A stretch of DNA of 42,440 nt from a marine group bacterium Sva0996 bin134 (GTDB lineage: Bacteria; Actinomycetota; Acidimicrobiia; Acidimicrobiales; Bin134): contig MPNQ01000026.1 of NCBI GenBank assembly GCA_002239105.1, positions 1 to 42,440 of the forward strand, written 5' to 3'. The position numbers and the translations under genes were made by a program. Shown piece by piece: positions 8,977 through 17,712 of the stretch. Within the stretch, counting starts at the first letter, position 1; every line of letters begins with the position of its first letter. The notes below the pieces were generated by a model that was given only the letters and a program-made list of their open reading frames with translations, was not told where the DNA came from and did no database searches.

Positions 8977-9056
8977 CCGGTGCCCATTTCATATTCCCTC
9001 AGGTCATAGAAGGAGTTATCAGCTTGCCCGCTGCGATCGTGGAGAGGCTTGCTCAT
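8973..9056 (-). pseudogene. 27-codon truncated gene start downstream of acetoacetyl-CoA synthetase
   Basis: The acetoacetyl-CoA synthetase stop (TGA, 9055-9053) overlaps an ATG (9056-9054) as ATGA. An AAAGGAG lies six bases upstream of that ATG, giving a good translation start for a coupled downstream gene. The frame reads MSKPLHDRSGQADNSFYDL and ends after 27 codons at a TAG (8975-8973) that overlaps the stop of the convergent ligase gene. The strong start combined with so short a frame suggests the 5' end of a once longer operon gene, cut off by a rearrangement that brought in the ligase gene. I do not recognise the protein. A genuine leader-sized peptide is possible but less likely. Confidence 0.45.
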
Positions 9057-11050
9057 GATTTGCTCCTTTGCGATTTTTCCCGCCAGCGCTCTCCGAACGT
9101 CTCGAAGTAGTGCAGCGAGTTGGGATCCTGAAGAGCGCTGGCCGATGCGACCTGAGAGGCGGCTGCACCCAACAAGATGCGTTTCACGGGGACCTCGAGC
9201 TTCTTGCCCGAGATGGTGCGCGGGATGACAGGCGCGGCCTGAATCTCATCCGGTACGTGGCGTGGCGACAGTTCGGCGCGCAGCCTCGCACGCAACCACT
9301 CGCGGAGCTCTTCAGTCAGCTCCTGCCCATCTCGCAACACCACGAACGCCAGCAGATCGCCGAGCCCGCCTTCGTCGTCTTCAAGATGCACCACTAGCGA
9401 GTCGTCGACCATGTCGTGTTCCTCGATGACCGAGTAGAAGTCTGCTGTGCCGAGTCGCACTCCGCCGCGATTGAGGGTGGCGTCGGAACGACCACTGATA
9501 ACACACGAGCCATCATTGAAAATCGTGATCCAATCGCCATGGGACCAGACGCCGTCGAATGACTCGAAATACGACGCCCGATAGCGCCGGCGATCCTCGT
9601 CGCCCCACAAGCCCACAGGCATCGAAGGTGCTGGGCCGGTGATCACGAGTTCCCCATCGATTTCCCGCAGTGGTTGTCCATCAGGATCGAACGCATCCAC
9701 TCGCCATCCCAGCTGACGGCACGCGATGGCACCCGACCGAACGGGCAGCACGGGCGCTCCGCCGACAAACGCACTGCACACATCGGTCCCGCCGCTGATG
9801 TTGGAGACCGGCATTGGAGCAACGGCCTCGGAAATCCAGCGGTATCCCGCGTCGGGAAGGGGCGCCCCAGTCGAACCAATTTCCCGCAAGCGGCGTAAGT
9901 CCAGCGTTTCCCCAGGACGCAAGCCTGCGCCGCGGCACGCCATGAGGAAGGGGGCCGAGAATCCGGCGAGTGTCACAGCGCTCTGCTCGACGATCGACCA
10001 CAGAGTTTCCAAGGTCGGCGAAGCGGGATCACCGTCGAACATGACGATCGACGCACCCGCCAGCAGCCCCGACATCAGGTAGTTCCACATCATCCAGCCC
10101 GTTGTCGAAAACCAGAAGAACCGGTCTCCGGGTCCCAGATCGTGATGAAGCGCGAGTTGCTTGCCGTGTTCGAGCAGGATTCCTCCATGCCCGTGGACGA
10201 TCTGTTTCGGCCGTCCAGTCGTGCCCGACGAGGAGAGGATGTAAAGAGGATGGGCAAATGGGACCGGCTCGAATCGCAACGGCTCGGTCGTATCGGCAGT
10301 CAGGTCGGACCATGTCTGGACGTCCCCCGAAATGGTGGCATCCAGATCGAGATACGGCAGCAATACGGTGCTCTGAACTGTCGGCAGGCCCCGTCGAATC
10401 TGATCTACGACGCCCGAGATGTCGATTGGCTTGGCGCCATATCGGTAGCCGTCGACCGCGAGAAGCACTTTGGGTTGGACCTGGGTCCAACGATCGAGGA
10501 CGCCGCGGGCTCCAAACTCGGGCGCGCAAGAGGCCCATACCGCCCCGATTGACGCGGTTGCGAGAAAGGCGACGAGGGTCTCGGGAATGTTCGGCAGCAG
10601 AGCGACCACGCGATCTCCAGGTCCAACGCCGAGCCGTCGCAGGCCAGCGGCTGCTCGCCGAACCTCCTCGTGCAGCTCGCCCAAGCTGAGTTCTTGGGCA
10701 GGGCGCGTCTGGGACCTCCCGACTGCGGCAACATCGGTGTCGCTGAGCCCGTTTCCGCGCAAGATGTGCTCCGCGTAGTTCAGGGTCGCGCCCTCGAACC
10801 ACGTTGTGTTGGGCATAGGGCCGCCGCTGATGACCGACCGGGGCGCCTGCGTCGCATCGATCTCGAGGTAATCCCAGACTGAGGCCCAGAAGTCACCGGG
10901 TTCTTCAACCGACCACCGCCATAGAGCCTCGTAGTCGCCCAATGCCGCCGGTTGGTAGCGCTCAGCGAACTGCCCCATGCGGGAATCCGCCCACGCATCA
11001 GGTGGCGGACGCCACACCACGTCGTCAGCGATCGCGGGCGTCTGGCTCAT
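9053..11050 (-). CDS. aacS: acetoacetate-CoA ligase (acetoacetyl-CoA synthetase)
   Basis: This 665-residue ANL enzyme has the acetoacetyl-CoA synthetase features: the extended N-terminal ACAS domain (ALWRWSVEEPGDFWASVWDYL) and TWFEGATLNYAEHILR. Its P-loop is YILSSSGTTGRPKQIVHGHGG, and WFSTTGWMMWNYLMSGLLAG and SNISGGTDVCSAFVGG follow. The hinge is ISGRSDATLNRGGVRLGTAD, and the catalytic lysine is in TISGKKLEVPVKRIL near the C terminus. It converts acetoacetate, CoA and ATP to acetoacetyl-CoA, AMP and PPi, salvaging ketone bodies or feeding leucine/aromatic degradation. Its start lies 26 bases inside the end of the ADP-forming synthetase gene, so the pair is translationally coupled. Its own stop overlaps a truncated frame. 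Confidence 0.9.
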   Translation of the reverse strand: MSQTPAIADDVVWRPPPDAWADSRMGQFAERYQPAALGDYEALWRWSVEEPGDFWASVWDYLEIDATQAPRSVISGGPMPNTTWFEGATLNYAEHILRGNGLSDTDVAAVGRSQTRPAQELSLGELHEEVRRAAAGLRRLGVGPGDRVVALLPNIPETLVAFLATASIGAVWASCAPEFGARGVLDRWTQVQPKVLLAVDGYRYGAKPIDISGVVDQIRRGLPTVQSTVLLPYLDLDATISGDVQTWSDLTADTTEPLRFEPVPFAHPLYILSSSGTTGRPKQIVHGHGGILLEHGKQLALHHDLGPGDRFFWFSTTGWMMWNYLMSGLLAGASIVMFDGDPASPTLETLWSIVEQSAVTLAGFSAPFLMACRGAGLRPGETLDLRRLREIGSTGAPLPDAGYRWISEAVAPMPVSNISGGTDVCSAFVGGAPVLPVRSGAIACRQLGWRVDAFDPDGQPLREIDGELVITGPAPSMPVGLWGDEDRRRYRASYFESFDGVWSHGDWITIFNDGSCVISGRSDATLNRGGVRLGTADFYSVIEEHDMVDDSLVVHLEDDEGGLGDLLAFVVLRDGQELTEELREWLRARLRAELSPRHVPDEIQAAPVIPRTISGKKLEVPVKRILLGAAASQVASASALQDPNSLHYFETFGERWREKSQRSKS

Positions 11051-13139
11051 GGGTTAAGGGTTCAGCCAGAACCATGAGGTGGTCGACCACTACGGCACCT
11101 TTGCCGCTTTCGAGCACAACTACGGGGTTTAGATCGAGTTCGGTGAGGCGGTCTCCCAAGGCGGTGGCCAAGTTTGCAGTTGACATGACCACATCTACCA
11201 GGGCCTCTACATCGGCGGGCGGGCGGCCTCGGGCACCGTCGAGCAGGGGGAAGCCCTTTAGAGACTTGATCATTTCGTAGGAGTCGGTTTCGTCGAGAGG
11301 CAATGGCCGCACCGCGGTGTCGGCCAGGACCTCGGTGAACACGCCGCCGGTACCCACCATTACAGCGGGGCCGAGCGTGGGATCGCGGGTCACCCCCACG
11401 ATCATCTCGGTGCCGCCGGTCACCATCTGCTGAACCTCTACCCCGTCGATGACCGCGTCTGGAGCGGCGGCCCGAGCCCGATCCAGTACCGACTGGGTGG
11501 CTAGCTCCACTGCGTCGAGGGTGTCCACCCCCAGCACCACCAAGCCGGCGTCGGACTTGTGGGGGAAGTCGTCCGAGACGATCTTCACCGCTGCCGGCAG
11601 GCCGATGTGCTCCGCCGCCATGCGGGCATCGCCAGCCGACGAGACCACTTCGCTGGCGACCAGCGGAAGCCCGAAGGATCGCAGGACCGCGCCGATATCG
11701 GGAGGCGAGGCGTCCAAAGCAGTCCCCGCACCTTCCGGCACTGCATCGGGCAACGGCCGTCGCACCCGGAAATCAGCCCGCCGACGCTGGTAGCGGTGGT
11801 AGGCGGCCAGAGCAGAGAAGCACCCCCGGAACGAGCGGAACAGCGGAATCCCGGATTCCACCACCCGGTCGAAACCCAGCTCGTCCACCTTGAAGGAGTT
11901 CCAAGTGGCAATGATGGGCTTGTCCACCTCATCGGCCAGCGCCACGATGTCGTCGCCCAGCGGGTCGGTCATCGACGGCACCGCCCCGGTGATTCCGATC
12001 ACCGTGTAGCCCACCGCCGGATCGTCGCCGATGTCCCGAATCACTTGTCGGCGGACCTCGGCGGGCTGGGTGGTGATGAACGTGCCCCCGTTGTCCACGG
12101 GATTGGACACCGACAGATAGCGGGGAATGTGCTGGTGCAGCTTCTCCTGAGTCCCCTCGGCCAGCGGAGGCGCCGCCACCCCGGCCAACTCGGCGGCCTC
12201 GGCCATCAGCGTGCTCGAGCCCCCGGAGATCGAATAGAGCCCCGCGCCTTCGGCCACATCGGGACCCAGCTTGGCGAAGAGGGCGGCGGTCTCCAGCAGC
12301 TCGTCGAGGTCGCGCACCCTCACCACTCCGTACTGTTCGAACAACCCATCGATCACCGCATCCGACCCGGTGAGGTGGCCGGTGTGGGACGACGCCATGC
12401 GCGATCCGGCGTCGGTGGCCCCGATCTTCAACAGCACCACCGGCTTGTGCTGGGCATTGGCCGCCTCCAGTGCGGTCCGCAGCCTGTCGGCCGACCGGAA
12501 GCCCTCGATGTAGCCGGCGATCACCGCAGTGTCGTCGTCGTAGGCGAAGTACTCGATGAAGTCGCTCACCTCCAGATCCACCTCGTTGCCGCAGGGCACC
12601 TGGCGGCTGAACCCGATGCCAAAGTGAACGCCCTGCACGATGGGCCGACCGTTGTGACCCGACTGGGTTACCACCCCGATCTTGCCCCCCCGCAGGTTGG
12701 GCACCTCAGGCACGGGTTCAAAAGCGTTGGTGTTGGTGTTGGGGCCGAAGATGCGGATGTTGTTACGCCGGCCCGCCTCCCCCAGCTCGGACTCCAGCGC
12801 GGCGCCTTCGGGGCCTACTTCACTGAATCCCGAGGAGAACACCAAGGCGTAACGGATCCCGGCCGCGCCGCATTGGTCGACCACTGAGGCGCATACCGCG
12901 GGCGGAGTGGAGATCACCGCCAGCGCCACCGGCACGGGCACGTCGGCCACTGACTCGTGAACGGGCACCGATCCGATAGAGCCGCCCTTGGGGTTGACCA
13001 AATGCCAGTTTCCTTCCCCCCACCGGGCGTCCATTGCCTCCCGCAGCGCAGCCTCTGTCTGGCTGCGGTCGACCCCGCCGATCACCGCCACCCCTTCAGG
13101 GTGGAAGAACTCCTCTAGGTCGGCTCGGCGCTGGGCCAT
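11025..13139 (-). CDS. ADP-forming acyl-CoA synthetase (acetate-CoA ligase family, fused alpha-beta)
   Basis: The 704-residue protein starts at the ATG giving MAQRRADLEEFFHPEGVAVIGG; a longer frame of 716 codons exists, but homology begins here. It has a CoA-binding Rossmann domain (about 10-140) and two ligase-CoA domains (about 150-460). The phosphohistidine loop is ASSHTGHLTGSDAVIDGLF. A complete ATP-grasp domain follows (about 490-700) with LPAAVKIVSDDFPHKSDAGLV and EMIVGVTRDPTLGPAVMVGTGG. It catalyses reversible ATP-driven acyl-CoA formation with ADP release. The second subdomain carries a T-Q-S-G-H-N loop (VVTQSGHNGRP). It overlaps the acetoacetyl-CoA synthetase gene by 26 bases, so two different acid-activating enzymes are co-expressed. 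It diverges from a hypothetical gene at 13211. Confidence 0.9.
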   Translation of the reverse strand: MAQRRADLEEFFHPEGVAVIGGVDRSQTEAALREAMDARWGEGNWHLVNPKGGSIGSVPVHESVADVPVPVALAVISTPPAVCASVVDQCGAAGIRYALVFSSGFSEVGPEGAALESELGEAGRRNNIRIFGPNTNTNAFEPVPEVPNLRGGKIGVVTQSGHNGRPIVQGVHFGIGFSRQVPCGNEVDLEVSDFIEYFAYDDDTAVIAGYIEGFRSADRLRTALEAANAQHKPVVLLKIGATDAGSRMASSHTGHLTGSDAVIDGLFEQYGVVRVRDLDELLETAALFAKLGPDVAEGAGLYSISGGSSTLMAEAAELAGVAAPPLAEGTQEKLHQHIPRYLSVSNPVDNGGTFITTQPAEVRRQVIRDIGDDPAVGYTVIGITGAVPSMTDPLGDDIVALADEVDKPIIATWNSFKVDELGFDRVVESGIPLFRSFRGCFSALAAYHRYQRRRADFRVRRPLPDAVPEGAGTALDASPPDIGAVLRSFGLPLVASEVVSSAGDARMAAEHIGLPAAVKIVSDDFPHKSDAGLVVLGVDTLDAVELATQSVLDRARAAAPDAVIDGVEVQQMVTGGTEMIVGVTRDPTLGPAVMVGTGGVFTEVLADTAVRPLPLDETDSYEMIKSLKGFPLLDGARGRPPADVEALVDVVMSTANLATALGDRLTELDLNPVVVLESGKGAVVVDHLMVLAEPLTHEPDARDR

Positions 13140-13210
13140 GGGAATCCGATGGTAGTGAGCGGGCACCTTGCACATAGAGGCAGAACCGACCCGGCACTAG
13201 GCTGGCCACC

Positions 13211-13729
13211 ATGGAGATCGGCCACGTCTATGAGATGCCGCCTATGCGGCCCGACGACGCTCACACCACCTATTTCCCCGCCGGGGCGATCAAGATCGGG
13301 GTGGAGTACCGCGACCTCACCCCTGAGGCGCTGGTGGAGTATTACGGGGGCGACGAGGCCTATGTTGAGGAGTTGCGCCGCACGGCGCCGCTGGGCATCG
13401 AGGACCGGGGGGTCTCGCTACACGTGTTCGACGCCGACGGCCAGTGGGAATACCTGCGCTTCGATCTGTTCGAGGACGCCCCCCACTACCACTACAACCA
13501 CCTCGGTGGCGGGCGGAACCACATCATCCCCTTCGACGAGACCGCCCACGGACCCATCGCCGAGTGGGCGGTGGGCAAGATCCGCACCGGCGAGATCGCA
13601 CCCATGCTGGCCCAGGCCGGAGCGCCCGAGCTGGCCGATGGACTCGACGCCAGAGTGCTAGGCGACGTAGCCGACCAGGTAGCGGCCTACGCCGCCGAGC
13701 TTCAGGCTCGTTTGGCGGCCGCCGTCTAG
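13211..13729 (+). CDS. conserved-looking hypothetical protein, acidic, His-rich centre
   Basis: I do not recognise this 172-residue protein. It is soluble-looking, with no signal peptide or membrane segment. It opens MEIGHVYEMPPMRPDDAHT and has a central aromatic/histidine cluster (DAPHYHYNHLGGGRNHIIPFDE) that could bind a metal. It ends in an alanine-rich helix (DQVAAYAAELQARLAAAV). Codon use is strongly GC-biased at third positions and matches the neighbours, and the frame starts about 70 bases from a divergent synthetase gene, so it is probably a real gene. It converges on the SDR gene at 13748. Function is unknown. Confidence 0.75.
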   Translation: MEIGHVYEMPPMRPDDAHTTYFPAGAIKIGVEYRDLTPEALVEYYGGDEAYVEELRRTAPLGIEDRGVSLHVFDADGQWEYLRFDLFEDAPHYHYNHLGGGRNHIIPFDETAHGPIAEWAVGKIRTGEIAPMLAQAGAPELADGLDARVLGDVADQVAAYAAELQARLAAAV

Positions 13730-13739
13730 CGGCCGTGGC

Positions 13740-13751
13740 CTAGCGCGCTAG
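13740..13751. repeat. 12-base perfect palindrome between convergent stops
   Basis: CTAGCGCGCTAG is a perfect palindrome just past the stop of the hypothetical gene, overlapping the TAG of the convergent SDR. It is followed by CCGGCC. It has no loop and no T-run, so it is not a standard terminator. It may be chance in GC-rich DNA or a cruciform-prone end signal. Confidence 0.3.
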
Positions 13752-14563
13752 CCGGCCAATTCTTCGAAGTCGACCTGGCCGGTGATCATCGAACCCTGGA
13801 AGGCATTGTCGATGTTCACGTTCACTCCCGAAACGAACGACGCCGCGTCCGAGCCCAGATAGGCCAGCAGGTTGGCCACCTCGGCAGCGGTCACGTAGCG
13901 GCCCCCGGCGTTGGCGGCCGTCCAGTCGATCATCCCCTCGCCCATGGTCTTCTTGAAGTCGGGCAAAAGAGGGGTGTCGATCGGGGCGGGGCAGGCGCTG
14001 GCGATGCGCACTCCGTTGGCCAGCATCCCCTTGGCGGCCTGCATGGTGAAGATCTGCACGCACTCCTTGGAGAACATGTAGCCGTCGGCCACCACCTCGG
14101 GGTGCTCCTCCACCCAGGCCACGGCCTTGTCCCAGTTGTCGATCGACAGCAGCTCGGTGATCTCAGCCTGGTGGGCCGGCCAGTTCATCCCTGCAATCGA
14201 TGCGGTGTTCACCACCGCGCCACCGGCGGGGATCTTGGGCAGCAGGGCATCGGTGAGGCGCATCAGCCCCAGGGTGTTGACCTTCATCACATCCTCAGGG
14301 GAGAAGGTGGCCGCGATGCCGGCGTTGTTGAACAGCACGTGCACCGGGGCGTCGATAGCCGCGGCGGCCTCGTCCACGGCCACCGGGTCTCCCATGTTGG
14401 TGGGGATGTACCGAGTTATCGGGCCTTCTGGCTCTTTGATGTCCAGCGCGGTGATCGACGCCGCTCCCAGGTCGGCCAGCAGCTCCACCAGCGCGGCTCC
14501 CACGCCGGAAAACGCGCCGGTGACCACGACATTGCGGCCTTCGTAGCTCATGGGGTTGGACAT
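13748..14563 (-). CDS. short-chain dehydrogenase/reductase (coniferyl-alcohol / 3-alpha-hydroxysteroid dehydrogenase-like)
   Basis: This 271-residue protein has TGAFSGVG (15-22) as the Rossmann TGxxxGxG and a short DIKEPEG after strand 2, which suggests NAD(H) preference. FNNAGIA is the NNAG motif. The catalytic serine is in NTASIAGMN, and the Tyr-Lys pair is in DGYMFSKEC (YxxxK). The long insertion between Ser and Tyr (HQAEITELLSIDNWDKAVAW) is typical of the coniferyl-alcohol / 3-alpha-HSD subgroup. It would interconvert an alcohol and a ketone or aldehyde in the cytoplasm. The substrate is unknown, but the amidohydrolase and acyl-CoA genes around it suggest aromatic or alicyclic catabolism. 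It diverges from the amidohydrolase at 14661 across about 97 bases that must hold both promoters. Confidence 0.9.
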   Translation of the reverse strand: MSNPMSYEGRNVVVTGAFSGVGAALVELLADLGAASITALDIKEPEGPITRYIPTNMGDPVAVDEAAAAIDAPVHVLFNNAGIAATFSPEDVMKVNTLGLMRLTDALLPKIPAGGAVVNTASIAGMNWPAHQAEITELLSIDNWDKAVAWVEEHPEVVADGYMFSKECVQIFTMQAAKGMLANGVRIASACPAPIDTPLLPDFKKTMGEGMIDWTAANAGGRYVTAAEVANLLAYLGSDAASFVSGVNVNIDNAFQGSMITGQVDFEELAG

Positions 14564-14660
14564 CGGGGGCCTCCTGGGGGGTTGATCGGCTGGCGAATTC
14601 TACTGCGACAAGTATCGTTGGGGTCACACTGGCGAACGACGAAGATCGACGGAGGACGCT

Positions 14661-15947
14661 GTGGATTTGAACGACATGATCCTGGTGAGCGTGGACGACC
14701 ACCTGTGCGAGCCGCCCGAGATGTTCGACCAGCACCTCCCGGCCAAGTGGCGGGATGAGGCCCCCAAAGTGATCCACACCGATTCGGGCGACGACGTGTG
14801 GTCGTTCAACGGCTCGATCATCCCCAATGTGGGGCTGAACGCGGTAGCCGGCCGGCCCAAGGAGGAGTACGGCATCGAGCCCACCGCTTTCGATGAGATG
14901 CGCCCTGGCTGCTACAACGTCCACGACCGGGTCAAGGACATGGACGCCGCCGGGGTGCTGGGATCGATGTGCTTCCCGTCGTTCCCCGGCTTCGCCGGAC
15001 GGCTGTTCGCCAACCACCCCGACAAGGAGTTCGCCGCCGACCTCATCCGGGCCTACAACGACTGGCACATCCACGAATGGGCCGGGGCCTATCCGGGCCG
15101 GTTCATCCCCATGGCCCTGCCCATGATCTGGAGCGCAGAGGAGTGCGCCGCCGAGGTGCGCCGGGTAGCCGAACTGGGCTGCCACTCCATGACCTTCACC
15201 GAGAACCCGGCCAAGCTGGGCGAGCCCAGCTTCCACAGTGACTACTGGGATCCGCTGTGGGAGGCGTTCAGCGACACCGGCACGGTGTGCTCGATCCACC
15301 TGGGCTCCTCGGGAGAGATGGTCATTACCGCGCCCGATGCCCCCATGGACGTGATGATCCAGCTTCAACCCATGAACATCAGCCAAGCGGCCGCCGACCT
15401 TTTGTGGTCGTCAATCCCCCGCCGCTTCCCCGACATAAGGATCGCCTTGTCGGAGGGCGGCACCGGATGGATCCCCTACTTCATGGACCGGGCCGACCGC
15501 ACCTACGACATGCACCATCTGTGGACTGGGCAGGATTTCGACAACCTGCTGCCCAGCGAGGTGTTCCGGCGCAACTTCTTGACCTGCTTCATCAACGACC
15601 CGGTGGGCGTGGTGCTGCGCCACGAGATCGGCATCGACAACATCTGCTGGGAGATGGACTACCCCCACAGCGACTCCACCTGGCCCAACGCCCCCGAGTT
15701 GCTGGCCGAGACGCTGACCGGGGTTCCCGACGACGAGGTGGACAAGATGACCCATCTCAACGCCATATCCTGGTACCAGTACGACCCGTTCGCCCACCGG
15801 GACCGGGCCGACTGCACCGTGGGGGCGCTGCGAGCCTCGGCTCTTGACCACGACATCTCGGTGCAGTCCATGGACAAAGGCCGCCACCAGGGCAAAGACC
15901 GCGACTTGGCCGGGTTCACCTCCCGGAACAAGGGCGTCAACCGCTGA
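14661..15947 (+). CDS. PF04909-type amidohydrolase (ACMSD-like metal-dependent TIM barrel)
   Basis: The GTG start is supported by GGAGG at 14651-14655, five bases upstream. The 428-residue protein opens with SVDDHLCEPPEMFDQHLP, the modified D-x-H strand of this family. It continues with MCFPSFPGFAGRLFA, then FIPMALPMI, then CSIHLGSSGEM, which holds the barrel histidine. EGGTGWIPYFMDRAD and EMDYPHSDSTWPNAPELL hold the final Asp and the His after it. Such proteins act as decarboxylases or hydrolases on ring-derived acids; many in Actinomycetota are uncharacterised and sit beside acyl-CoA dehydrogenases. HyuA starts about 37 bases downstream on the same strand. A second family member lies at 24965-26143. 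Confidence 0.87.
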   Translation: MDLNDMILVSVDDHLCEPPEMFDQHLPAKWRDEAPKVIHTDSGDDVWSFNGSIIPNVGLNAVAGRPKEEYGIEPTAFDEMRPGCYNVHDRVKDMDAAGVLGSMCFPSFPGFAGRLFANHPDKEFAADLIRAYNDWHIHEWAGAYPGRFIPMALPMIWSAEECAAEVRRVAELGCHSMTFTENPAKLGEPSFHSDYWDPLWEAFSDTGTVCSIHLGSSGEMVITAPDAPMDVMIQLQPMNISQAAADLLWSSIPRRFPDIRIALSEGGTGWIPYFMDRADRTYDMHHLWTGQDFDNLLPSEVFRRNFLTCFINDPVGVVLRHEIGIDNICWEMDYPHSDSTWPNAPELLAETLTGVPDDEVDKMTHLNAISWYQYDPFAHRDRADCTVGALRASALDHDISVQSMDKGRHQGKDRDLAGFTSRNKGVNR

Positions 15948-15984
15948 GGCAGCGTCCAAACTGACTGCTCCGGCCTTCGGAGCT

Positions 15985-17712
15985 GTGCGCCTCGGCATCG
16001 ATACCGGAGGGACGTTCACCGACGCTGTCGTAGTTGCCTCTGACCCTGATGGGACAGCCCGGATCGGCCTGGGCAAGGCGCTGTCCACCCCTGGCCATCT
16101 GACTGTGGGGGCATTGGCCTCAGTGGAGGCCGCCGCGGCCGACTTGGAACGGCCGCTGGGGGAAGTTCTGAGCCGGGCCGACTCAATCGGCTACGCCACC
16201 ACCGTCGGGCTGAATGCCCTGCTGACCGAGACCGGAGCGCCCATCGGCCTGATAACCACCGAGGGGTTCGAGGCCACCTTGCCGGTGGCCCGGGCAGCCA
16301 AAGTGGCCGGGCTTTCCCCGGCTGAGGCTACAGAGGCCGTCTGCTGGGCCAAGCCCCCGATGCTTTTGAGCCGCAAGCGAATTGTCGGGGTGCCGGAGCG
16401 AATCGACGCGGCCGGCGAGATAGTGCAACCACTGGACGAGGCCGCGGTGGTCGCCGCGGTAGAGGCGTTGCGCGACGACGGGGTGCAGAGCTACGCCGTG
16501 TCCTTGTTGTGGTCGGTGGCTGAACCCCGCCATGAGGCCAAAATCGCCGAGCTGATCGCCCAGATACACCCTGGTGCCCATGTTTCGCTGTCGTCGGCTG
16601 TCCCTCGGATCGGTGAATACGAGCGAACCATGTCCGCGGTGCTGGACGCCTATGTGGCCCCGCTGGTAGCGAAAGAGGTTCGGTCGCTGGCCGATGTGCT
16701 CGCCGATCGGGGATTCAACGGCACGCTTCAGATCATGCAGTCCAGCGGGAGCACCAGGGCGGTTGATGCCTCTTTACGCCCGGTGGAAACCCTGCAATCC
16801 GGCCCTGTCGCCGGGTTGACGGCATCGGCGGGGCTCGTCGGGCGGCTGGGCCGAACTGAGGCCATCGCCACCGATGTGGGCGGAACCAGCTTCGACGTGG
16901 GCCTCGTTACCGACGGCCAGGTCACCATGGCATCTCGCCCGATGATCGGCCGCTGGGCTCTGGCCCATCCAGTGGTGGAGGTGGTGTCGATCGGCACTGG
17001 TGGGGGGTCGCTGGCCTGGATAGATCCGGTGTTGGGCAGCCTGCGGGTAGGTCCCCAGTCGGCTGGTGCCAGGCCCGGCCCAGCGTGCTACCGACGAGGG
17101 GGAACGGCCCCCACCCTGACTGACGCCGCGGTGGTGTTGGGCTATCTCAGCGGACTGGGCGACGTGCTGGAGTTGGACCGCGACGCGGCGACTGGAGCGG
17201 TGGAACGGGAGGTGGCTGCCCCGCTCGGGCTGTCGGTACCCGATGCCGCCGACGCGGTGGTGGGGGTGGCCTGCTCCCAGATGGCCGACCTGATCCGCCG
17301 GGTTACCGTCCAGCGGGGCCACGACCCCGCGGGCTTCACCATGCTGGCCTACGGCGGGGCCGCCCCCCAGTACGCCACCCGATACGCCGCCGAGGTGGGT
17401 GTGGCCGAGGTAGTGGTGCCCGCGGCCGCATCGGTGTTCTCGGCACTGGGAGCCGCGGGAAGCGATATCGGATCTGGACCGCTGGCCGCTCCGGCGTCGA
17501 AGCCACCCATAACCGGGTACCGCGACGCCTGGTTCGGTCGGCAAATCTTCTCGTGTCCGGTATACGACGGCCCCCTATTGGCGCCGGGCACCCGCTTGGA
17601 AGGGCCCGCACTTATCGTTCACCCGTCGACTGCCATCGTGTTGCGTCCCGGCGACCGGGCTGAGGTCACCTCCGAGGGCCACACCCGCCTGTTCCCCGGA
17701 CCGCCGTCATGA
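15985..17712 (+). CDS. hyuA: hydantoinase/oxoprolinase A subunit-like (HyuA), shortened
   Basis: VRLGIDTGGTFTDAVVV at the N terminus is the ASKHA nucleotide-binding loop of HyuA, so I start at the GTG at 15985. An open frame extends 47 codons upstream through the end of the amidohydrolase gene but reads as shadow sequence. AIATDVGGTSFDVGLV is the second phosphate loop and SIGTGGGSLAWID a further conserved block. LAYGGAAPQYATRYAAEVGV is also conserved. HyuA with HyuB forms ATP-dependent hydantoinases, 5-oxoprolinases, or acetone/acetophenone carboxylases. At 575 residues it is about 100 shorter than usual. The missing part appears to be the region after GAAGSDIGSGP, where the protein jumps to a short C-terminal beta domain (LEGPALIVHPSTAIVLRPGD). 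It overlaps HyuB by ATGA. Confidence 0.85.
   Translation: MRLGIDTGGTFTDAVVVASDPDGTARIGLGKALSTPGHLTVGALASVEAAAADLERPLGEVLSRADSIGYATTVGLNALLTETGAPIGLITTEGFEATLPVARAAKVAGLSPAEATEAVCWAKPPMLLSRKRIVGVPERIDAAGEIVQPLDEAAVVAAVEALRDDGVQSYAVSLLWSVAEPRHEAKIAELIAQIHPGAHVSLSSAVPRIGEYERTMSAVLDAYVAPLVAKEVRSLADVLADRGFNGTLQIMQSSGSTRAVDASLRPVETLQSGPVAGLTASAGLVGRLGRTEAIATDVGGTSFDVGLVTDGQVTMASRPMIGRWALAHPVVEVVSIGTGGGSLAWIDPVLGSLRVGPQSAGARPGPACYRRGGTAPTLTDAAVVLGYLSGLGDVLELDRDAATGAVEREVAAPLGLSVPDAADAVVGVACSQMADLIRRVTVQRGHDPAGFTMLAYGGAAPQYATRYAAEVGVAEVVVPAAASVFSALGAAGSDIGSGPLAAPASKPPITGYRDAWFGRQIFSCPVYDGPLLAPGTRLEGPALIVHPSTAIVLRPGDRAEVTSEGHTRLFPGPPS

Noticed and set aside
11559..12887. Long plus-strand open frame of 442 codons
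   Set aside because: It is antisense to the ADP-forming synthetase. GC-rich third positions remove stops from the opposite strand, and the translation is rich in Arg/His/Gln with no family sequence.
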